Shown: positions 56,401 through 64,000 of the stretch, piece after piece | Layout of the letters: every line of letters starts with the position of its first letter | Position numbering within the stretch: position 1 is the stretch's first letter | Assembly: GCF_025698545.1 (NCBI RefSeq) | Contig: NC_068571.1 | Location: 38,659,733-38,723,732, forward strand | DNA from: Gossypium raimondii | Taxonomy: Eukaryota > Streptophyta > Magnoliopsida > Malvales > Malvaceae | DNA: 64,000 nucleotides | Direction: 5' to 3' | Position numbers and translations under genes: made by a program | The notes under the pieces: model-generated | Told to the model about the DNA's origin: nothing | Database searches by the model: none | The model's input: only the letters and a program-made list of their open reading frames with translations

Positions 56401-59332
56401 ATTCAAACTAATCGTCTGACTCCTGTACTTTTCTACTTTTATAATCAATTACCATATATGAGGTTAAATTTAGTTAATAAATGTTACTTTATTTATGGAC
56501 TCTAATTCTAAAACAACCTATCAATAATTTTATACTCAATTCTAAAGTTTTTCTTGGTTATCAAACCACTTATTATTTCATATAAATTGTTTTAGGTACA
56601 GATTAAAGTTGATTGGTTTGGAAAATTAAATATTTATCGATTGAAATTTAATCATGTTAAAATATCAAAATATTTTTTTAATTAATAAAAAAAATGACAG
56701 TCATTCACATCAAAATAGGTCCCTTTTATACAAAGTCCCACGTCCGTACGCATTAATGCTGGCCTATCTTACACAACCCATCAAGGTCGATCCTAGGAAT
56801 GGAGCAATTTAGTTACTAATATTATTAAAAAGTGAGTTAAAATAAAAATAAACGAATACGGTATAACAATAAGGTTTTAAAATATCTACATATGTCTGTC
56901 ATCAATTGATTGGGTTTTAAATCTTTTAAAATATAATAAAATCCTTTTAAAATATTATAAATTAAAGAATTTTCTTTTAACAACTTTTGAGTTTTAAAAT
57001 ATATAATTTGTGAACTTTTTATAATACTTTTATTTTATTTTATTATTTCAAAATTTCAAAAGTAATATAAAATTTTCCATTTTTATTTTTGTTATTTAAA
57101 AAATCAATTATGCATTTACACCTAGCCATTCTTTTCCCATCAATTTAATTAGGGACAAAACTCGAAATTATATATAAATTTAAATTTAATGTGTAATTAT
57201 ATACATGAATTTTAATTTGATGTAATATATACGTAAAACTCTAATTATAGTTTAAATATATATTTAAAACTTTAATTTTGATTTAAAAAGAGGGTGGAAT
57301 TAGCAGCAAAGGCACCATGATGGTGGGCGGCATGTTTCACATCAAAGCAAGCGATGTACAAATATACCAAGACAAAATGGACTCAGTTGTGGATTGAAAG
57401 GCTTGAATAGTCCATATCTGTTTTTAATGCTTTGATTTGGTCTGCTCGCCTTCTCTTACCCTCACGAATATGTTTTTCTCTCTCATTCACATTTCTATAT
57501 GATAATGACACTCTTTTCACATTTAATGCTATTGCATTTAACATATGGATCCATTATATATCCACCGGATTTTGAGATTAAATTTTCGAAGGTTTTGGAA
57601 TATTTTTAAAAATTTTAAAAGTTTATCGAGATTTTTTTTAAGTTTGGGTTTAATTAATTTTTTAAAATTTTGTGAGATTAATGAGAATTTTAAATATTTT
57701 AAGTGAATTTAATTGAAATTTTCATAAAAAATTAAAATTATAATGAAAACTTTTAAAAATGTGAGAGGACCTAATTAAAATCTTTTAAAAATTCAAGGAA
57801 AAATAAAATTTTCAACAAATTTTGGGGAAGCAAGCCGCCTATGATTGTGTTGATATAATAAAAGAAATAAAATTTGCCATGTATTTGATATTATGTTAAT
57901 GTTCATCGTGAGATTTGCAATCAAGTTTTTTCCTATCACATAATCACATAATTAAAAGAATCAAGAGAGTAAAGCTTAAAAAATATGTTAAAATAATTTA
58001 AATAGAATAATTATTTTTGGAAAACCAACTTTCCGCTCCCTCAACTAATAAAATTTTAAATTAGTGATGATAAAATTATCTATAAAATGATAAAAATTTA
58101 ATTTAATCCTTTAAAATTTATAAAGACATAGGTTATTAAAATGGAGAAAGTACATTTTACTATAATAAAATATACAATTTAATTCTGACCTCCTAGAAAA
58201 TTTTATGGTTTTAAAAACTCAAGTGTAATATAAAATTTTGAGTTTGATGAATTAAGTCTTGCAAAAATACTTTTTTACTATCTAAACTTGGTCTGATCCG
58301 TAAATAGTTTAACCTCCACCTCGATGCACCCTGAATGATTAATTTTATTTATTTTTTGGAATCAAACCAATCGAATCTGAAATTTCATACATTCCATACT
58401 TATTGATATTTATCTAAGTATTTCATTTTTTTGGATTAATATTTATCTAAATACTTAAACAAACATATTGACACTTTTATTTTGGTACTAAATATATAGT
58501 AATGTTAGTGATTGAGTTTTAGTTCAATTAGTATCGATATTGTTGCTAATACTAGAGGAAGTGAGTTCAAGTGTGTTAAAGTATATTATCTTTTTATTTA
58601 TGAGTTAATTCTAGAAATTGTGTCAAAAAACAAATATGATCAAAATTGTTTAAATATATATATAGTAATGTTACATTAATTATTAGAAGGTGAATGTTAC
58701 GAAATCTCCAAAAACGGGGGCCTTGTTTGTTGTATTAATTAATATGGATGAAGTTGGCTTCCTCAAACTGATTAATTAATTTGATGATGTATATACTATT
58801 ATTATGACACAATTATGAATTATGATATAGGTCAAAAGTAAAATCATATAATAAACATTTATAAAAATTAATATAAACAATAATATCTTAAGTTCAAATT
58901 TTATTATGTAGGTGTATTTTTTATTTTTATATAAAAGATATAAAAAAGTAGAACACTTTTGAAATAATATAATTTACTTTGTAAAGTAATAGGATTTTAG
59001 TCATTACCTAGTTAAAATGGTGCCTAGTTAACTCGTAACACCAACTCAGTTAGAGGCTTAATATAATATATATTTTAGATTATAGATTATTATAATAATT
59101 ATTAGGCTTAAGGGTTGAAAATTTCTTGAAGTTTTTTCTAAACCAATTAAGTTTATGTAGTCTTTTACACCCAATTAAGCTCTTGAGTTTAGAATATACA
59201 TCAAGTACCCTTTGATTTATGGTGTATGTTTATTTATAGCCTTAACTATCATTGACTATTAAGTTTTAATGTTTGATATAATATGTTCATTAATGGTGTT
59301 GATTTAGCCTATTACGATGACGTTTCATGCCA
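56401..59332. other. Long AT-rich intergenic region
   Basis: No gene seen on either strand. About 58055-58220 repeats the degenerate element of 4200-4370 in the same orientation. 57290-57480 is less AT-biased (GGCGGCATGTTTCACATC type words) but has no protein or RNA gene that I recognise. Confidence 0.5.
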
Positions 59333-60675
59333 TGTAACACCCAAAAATATATAGGGTTAGATGAAAAAACTGCTCCTTAGAGATCTTAGGTTCTATCCAC
59401 TACTCTCTTATATCTTTTCAATTTAATTTCAACAAACTATGATGAAAATCATTCTAAAATAAATATTATTTAGAGTAGAAACTTAATAAGAATGATCAAC
59501 AATTTAAATGGTTAAGTATTACTCCTTTCACACTTGTATCTTGCGTTTAAGTCACATCATTCACCCCTATTTCCCTTTTTATTGTTAATTACCTAAATAG
59601 CCCCTAAAGTTTGAAAATCCTAAGTACTTAATCTCTTTTCCTAATCACAAAAGAACTATAATTTCCTTCCCAAATTAAAACTGAATTTTGCTCTTTTATT
59701 CCCAATTTCTACTTCCTTTTTTGTTTATCATCTCTTTTACACAATATTTGCTCCCTATTATTGAAATTATTTTCGTCCTCTCGAATCAAAATCAATCTCC
59801 GTTAGCTCATTTTTTTATCAGTTTAGCGTGTCGCTATAAATTGCATCTTTAAACCTTGCCAAGAATCGGTAAGTGCCTCTGTTTCATCAATTGAATTTTG
59901 TATTTCGTAATATCAAGACCTTGACACAAATCTTTCATCTGATTAATCAAATCTTTTATGGTTTTTTGCCAAATTCTTGAAAATCTTGACAAATCTTAAT
60001 TCAATTGTTAATCCGAGCGTACTTTTCCATTGAAGGACCGGATTTAGGTATCCTGAATCAGACTTGAATGTGATAAATATCGCTCGAGACCTCAGTAACA
60101 AGTGTGTGTTCTTTTACAAGCGAATCAGGGCAAATCGTGCCTCGGAATAGGATCACACAGGCGTGTAGGCCACCCATGTGGACCACACGACCCCGTCACA
60201 TGGTCATGTTCCCCCCAAAACCCTAGGTTTTTCGATTCTCGCACGGTTTAGGACTCTTCACACGGCTTGTCACACGGTTGTGTCTCCCTTGTAGGTTGAT
60301 TTTGCAAATTCCACACGGCTTAGCCACACGACCGTGTAACCCTTCCACACGCTAGGTCACACGACCGTGTGTCCACTATTTCTTAGATTTTATAGTTTTT
60401 CCCACAATTTTATGTTTTGTTCAATTTAGTCCCTGATTAATTCTCTAACTATTTTAGTTTATTATCTCTTTCAATTAAGTCCCTCATATTATGAATAATG
60501 TGGAATCTGTGATTTGATTGATTAGTTTTGCATGATATGTGTTGAATACATGCCTTCTATGACTGAATTACTGATAAATTGTTACTAGTACTCGTATCAC
60601 CAAATTATTGATTGCATGAACAACATGTTTACTGTATTGATGAACCAAATACATAACAAACATGTCTACTACTAC
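59333..60675 (+). mobile_element. LTR fragment with a CACACGG block, cut by the 60.7 kb element
   Basis: Starts TGTAACACCCAAAAATATAT. A short CACACGG block lies at about 60145-60375 (CACACGGCTTAGCCACACGAC and similar), preceded by 'gaatcggtaagtgc' at about 59865, which resembles the 'cgaggtaagt' word of units A-C. It ends at, or is interrupted by, the retrotransposon LTR that starts at 60676. Its left end differs from units A-C, so it is a related but separate family. Confidence 0.5.
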
Positions 60676-61735
60676 TGTTGATATAAACTAATAAAGAATG
60701 AGACGGATCAATGCGAAAGCGAATTGTAAAGTTTGTCAAAGTCGAGGATTTAACTTAGGGCTCTAGACGTTCGAGAAGAAACTTGGATTTTAACACAACT
60801 TGAAACGAAATCAAATCCAAGATAAAACAATTAAAATAGATAACTAAAATAAAACAATAAATCAAAGATTAAGGAAGCGAATAAATGAGATAAACTGAAA
60901 GATAGAACGTGGCGTGTAGAAGTCTTAAGAAGCCTTGGAAACACAAAGAATCTACAACCCCCTTCAAGCGGCTCTAATTTCCCCTCCAAGAAAGAAAACT
61001 TGGCAAGAAAAAGTTTGAAGATGATCCTCACAATCTAAAAAGATTGTTAAAACTCTTGTAAAAGAAACTCAAGAGAAATTCTTGAAAAGAAAACTCAAAG
61101 AGAATTTATTAACTCAAAAGAGAAGTTGAGTAATAATGAATTGTATGAATTGTGTACAATGCAAATGCCTATATATAGGCTAGCTAAATAAAACTCTTAA
61201 GCATACCAGAACTCTAATTTAATCTAAACAAGAAGTAGTTTTAAACTAAACTTTCTTGTTAACATAAAACTCCTAAATAATTTAAAACACTTAATAATTA
61301 TAAAAAAATTGGAATAAAATAAGAATAAAATAATAAGATCTGATAAATACAATATTGGGATCATATATAATAAAAATTAAGCCTAAAACTCGAATCCAAT
61401 ATGATTTAAATTCGAATTAAAAGTCCGAAATTCGTAATTCCCGTCATAATCCCATTCAAAAATTCTGCTAACGTAGTCTTCACTTAAACAGTCATAACTT
61501 GAGCTCCTGAACTCAAAATCGAGTGATTCAAAATGTGTTTCGAAGCTAAGAGATAGATCTTCAAACACTATGAAGACATCTCAAACCAGAAATTCTCAAC
61601 CCAGAAATTCTCAACCCAGAAATACCAGGATCCAATCCAAAAAGTCATCGTAAGTCTACTGATTTCCCAAGCCTGAAAATTGGTAGCTTTGGTGATTGGA
61701 ATTTAATAAATTTCACCCCATCCGTGCATGTATCA
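60676..61735 (-). mobile_element. 3' LTR of a minus-strand retrotransposon
   Basis: On the plus strand it runs from TGTTGATATAAACTAATAAA to CCGTGCATGTATCA (TG...CA, 1060 bp). Immediately to its right, TTCTCCCTTTCC (61736-61747) is, on the minus strand, a purine-rich tract GGAAAGGGAGAA, exactly where the polypurine primer abuts a 3' LTR. The element is therefore transcribed right to left, and its 5' LTR lies beyond the window. Confidence 0.75.
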
Positions 61736-61747
61736 TTCTCCCTTTCC

Positions 61748-62929
61748 TAAAAAGATTCATCCTCAAATCTTTTCTTTGATCTAATTTTGATTTGATTTGT
61801 TTAGCTTTTAACATTATTGTTGAGCATTAAGGTAGTGTGAGTCCATCACAATCGTGGGTTTGAAATTGTGTCTTGAGACTTGCATCATTTCCCCCTTCCT
61901 CAAGAAGATTCGTCCCTGAATCTTTAGCTGCATAGAAAGAAAATGGATTAGAATAAATAACAATAAAATGAATAAAATACTTACCTAAGCTTTCTTGTGT
62001 TCCAAAACTATCTCCAGGATCAAATATATGATTTTGATATCCCAAATCAGCATGGATCAAGTATCTCTCTGTAAAAAATAAACCATCAACACTGGAAAAA
62101 GAAATATTAGGCACGTGAGTGTTCAAGTAAAAAATAACTTGTAACTTTTTTTTTGAATATGCATGGTCATCCATAAGAATTTTCAACAATGAGTCAAGAA
62201 TTTCACATAATTATAAAAATAAAGTAGTTTAATATTATTATGTAAAAATTCATATTTAGAGTTTAAGGTAGAAAATTTTGTTGCAAGATCAAATGCATGA
62301 GGTTTTTTAATAAACCCGTCGAATGCAACAAAAGTAAACTTTAAATACCTAGGTAAACCCATAAAATCAATTGAACTTTCAGACCATTATTTATTAAAAC
62401 TTAACCAATGGGAAAGCATGTCGTAAGAAAAAATAAAACCAGTAGCATACTTATCAAAAACATTTAAGGTATGCCTACATATTTCAATTTCCGATATATC
62501 ATTACTTTTCTTACCTTTTAACACCTGTGGAGAATTATCAATGTTCAACTTACCTCTTTCCCACAAGTAAAATCGTTTATTGATGGTAGAGTAATATAAT
62601 TGAGAGCTCGTCAATGGATCATTGAAATCCTGTAACAAAGAAACACCACTAAACAAATTTAAGTTAGAGTTAGTTAAAACATAATCATTCCTCACTTTTG
62701 TATGGGTATTTTCTTGCTTTTCATTTTCTTTTTCCACTTGAGAACTCTCCAATTTTACCTCATATGGATTTTCACTCACCAAATTTGGACCATTAAGTAG
62801 ACTTTCTTCACTAAAGGTCTCTTTTCTCTCTGTCTTTTCACATGGTTTTTCTTCACTTCCTATATCTCCCTTACAACTATTATGAATATTCAATTCAGTA
62901 CAATAAATCTCAGTAAGAGAACATGACAT
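61748..62929 (-). pseudogene. Residual internal region of the retrotransposon without pol
   Basis: Two frames: 62387-62929 (180 codons, rich in E, K, S and N, no known domain) and 61827-62189, whose end (LEEGGNDASLK ... HDCDGLTLP) resembles the C-terminal tail of plant Ty3/gypsy polyproteins. No protease, reverse transcriptase, RNase H or integrase motif is visible, and there is no room for them in 1.2 kb. This is a deletion derivative or a non-autonomous element. Confidence 0.55.
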
Positions 62930-62946
62930 TTCTATTTCATCTAATT

Positions 62947-63900
62947 CTATAGATTCAAGAAAAAAATTTCATTATCATTTTGTTCCAGTTCACAAAGTTC
63001 GCCATATTCTTTGATCAATAAAAGTCTCGTGTTGGCACAATCATGACTATAGTGTCCACGCCCTTTACACGTAAAACATTCAATGTCACGAGCTCTTTGT
63101 TGTTTTGGTGAAAAATTAGTAGAAATGAGTTGCTTGAAAGATGTAGAAAAATGTTTTATAGGAGCCCCACTTTTCCACTCAAAAGGTTTAGCCTCAGAAT
63201 GTTCTAGCAGCAACTTATTAATAGCATGAGAAGGTTTTGAATTCTTGAAAGTAGAATTAGAACTTGTACATCGATAATAGTATGATGCGCCAAATGGATG
63301 AGATTAATGTTGTTGAAATTATTGCTCAATCTCAATTGCCTTGTGTACCATCTCCTCAAGATCAATATATGTTTGAAGATTAAGAGCATTGGCTATCGAA
63401 ACATTCAAGCCATCTACAAATCGCACCATGGTAGTTTCTTTATTCTCTCTTATATTTGCTCTTTGCATAAGTATCTTCATCTCCTTAAAGTACTCATCAA
63501 CAGATTGGTTACCTTGAACAAGGCGTTGAAGTCTCGTTGAGACCTGTCTATAGTAATGAAAAGGAACGTAATGCTTTCGCATCACTTGCTTCAACTCGTC
63601 CCATGTTTTAATTACCCTTTCGCGGTTTCTTTGATGATCAATTCCAAGTTGAATCCACCAACTCAATGTATAATCTGAAAATTCAAGGGTCACCAACTAG
63701 ACTTTTTCCTCTTCCCGACATTTATAGTAATGAAACATAAGTTCAATTTTGATTCCCACTCACAATATGCTTCGGGATCATACTTCCCTCGAAATGGTGG
63801 AATGTTGAACTTTGATTTAGCTAAAAAATGTTGCCTACAGTCATTATTAGCCAAAGTCTCATCATTTGCACGAGAGACACGTCAAGCATTATTTACACGA
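62947..63900 (-). pseudogene. Ty3/gypsy-type gag, broken
   Basis: 63319-63696 encodes a typical plant gag segment (LEFSDYTLSWW, DELKQVMRKHYVP, GNQSVDEYFKEM, MVRFVDGLN). 62947-63213 encodes a basic region (KQQRARDIECF) and one CCHC zinc knuckle, CFTCKGRGHYSHDC (C-x2-C-x4-H-x4-C). Between them (about 63214-63318) there are stops. Upstream, about 63700-63790 continues the gag N-terminus but with a stop at the expected Trp/Leu site and a frame change. The gene cannot make a full gag as it stands. Confidence 0.8.
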
Positions 63901-64000
63901 AGATGAGGTTGATCAACCTTATCTTTCCCAATTACGATTCTGACACTCAATTTTGGTATGTAGACGTTCTAAATTTTTACTGGTTGTGTCTAGAATAGTG
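63901..64000 (-). mobile_element. Retrotransposon continues past the window edge
   Basis: No border before the end of the window; the 5' leader and 5' LTR of the minus-strand element should follow outside. Confidence 0.5.

Noticed and set aside
1-64000. tRNA, rRNA, snRNA or microRNA genes
   Set aside because: I looked for tRNA-like A and B boxes and long rRNA-like stretches and saw none that I could support by eye. A tRNAscan-SE and Infernal run would settle it.

Overview
This is a nuclear plant (eudicot) window, most likely cotton (Gossypium) or a close Malvaceae relative. The evidence is the intron-rich plant genes, the AT-rich intergenic DNA, and a recurring family of long LTRs with GC-rich blocks of the word CACACGG/CCGTGTG that end in GGGTTAGGGGTGTTACA. 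I associate that LTR type with cotton from memory and did not search for it.

Seven protein-coding genes can be reconstructed exon by exon and all look intact: (1) an alcohol-forming fatty acyl-CoA reductase, + strand, 4817-9557, 10 exons, 496 aa; (2) a protein-only RNase P (PRORP), - strand, 10012-12847, 6 exons, 543 aa; (3) a DYW-class PPR protein, - strand, 22022-24982, intronless, 986 aa; (4) a small conserved protein with a C-x9-C-x9-C array and a coiled coil, - strand, 27620-29612, 6 coding exons, 175 aa; (5) 60S acidic ribosomal protein P2, + strand, 31199-32144, 3 exons, 116 aa; (6) a CYP71-type WD40-cyclophilin, - strand, 33258-38944, 13 exons, 621 aa; (7) an AGC-VIII (PINOID/WAG-type) protein kinase, - strand, 51274-54832, 2 exons, 453 aa. 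They form no pathway together. This is an ordinary plant gene neighbourhood, although three of the products act in RNA processing or organelle gene expression, or are predicted to (PRORP, PPR-DYW, and possibly the CX9C protein through mitochondria).

Layout: 1-4.6 kb is repeat debris (LTR end, PIF/Harbinger transposase relic, reverse LTR fragment). 4.6-12.9 kb holds the convergent reductase and PRORP genes. 14.3-20.4 kb is one long LTR-like unit split by a second one. 21-25 kb is a MITE and the PPR gene. 25.2-26.3 kb is a pair of foldback repeats. 27.6-39 kb is the gene-dense core (CX9C gene, a MITE inside the divergent promoter, P2, CYP71). 40-50.6 kb is an accessory block: foldback element, staggered partial duplications of one repeat, a nested long LTR, an inverted relative of that repeat, a 173-bp tandem duplication and a second PIF/Harbinger relic. 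51.3-54.8 kb is the kinase. 55-60.7 kb is AT-rich with a foldback MITE and an LTR fragment. 60.7 kb to the end is a minus-strand LTR retrotransposon with a damaged gag and no visible pol, running off the window.

I found no prokaryotic-style system, CRISPR array or gene cluster. The most unusual signals are the different hairpin minisatellites at the same place in three related LTRs, the MITE that fills a divergent promoter, and the gag-only retroelement.
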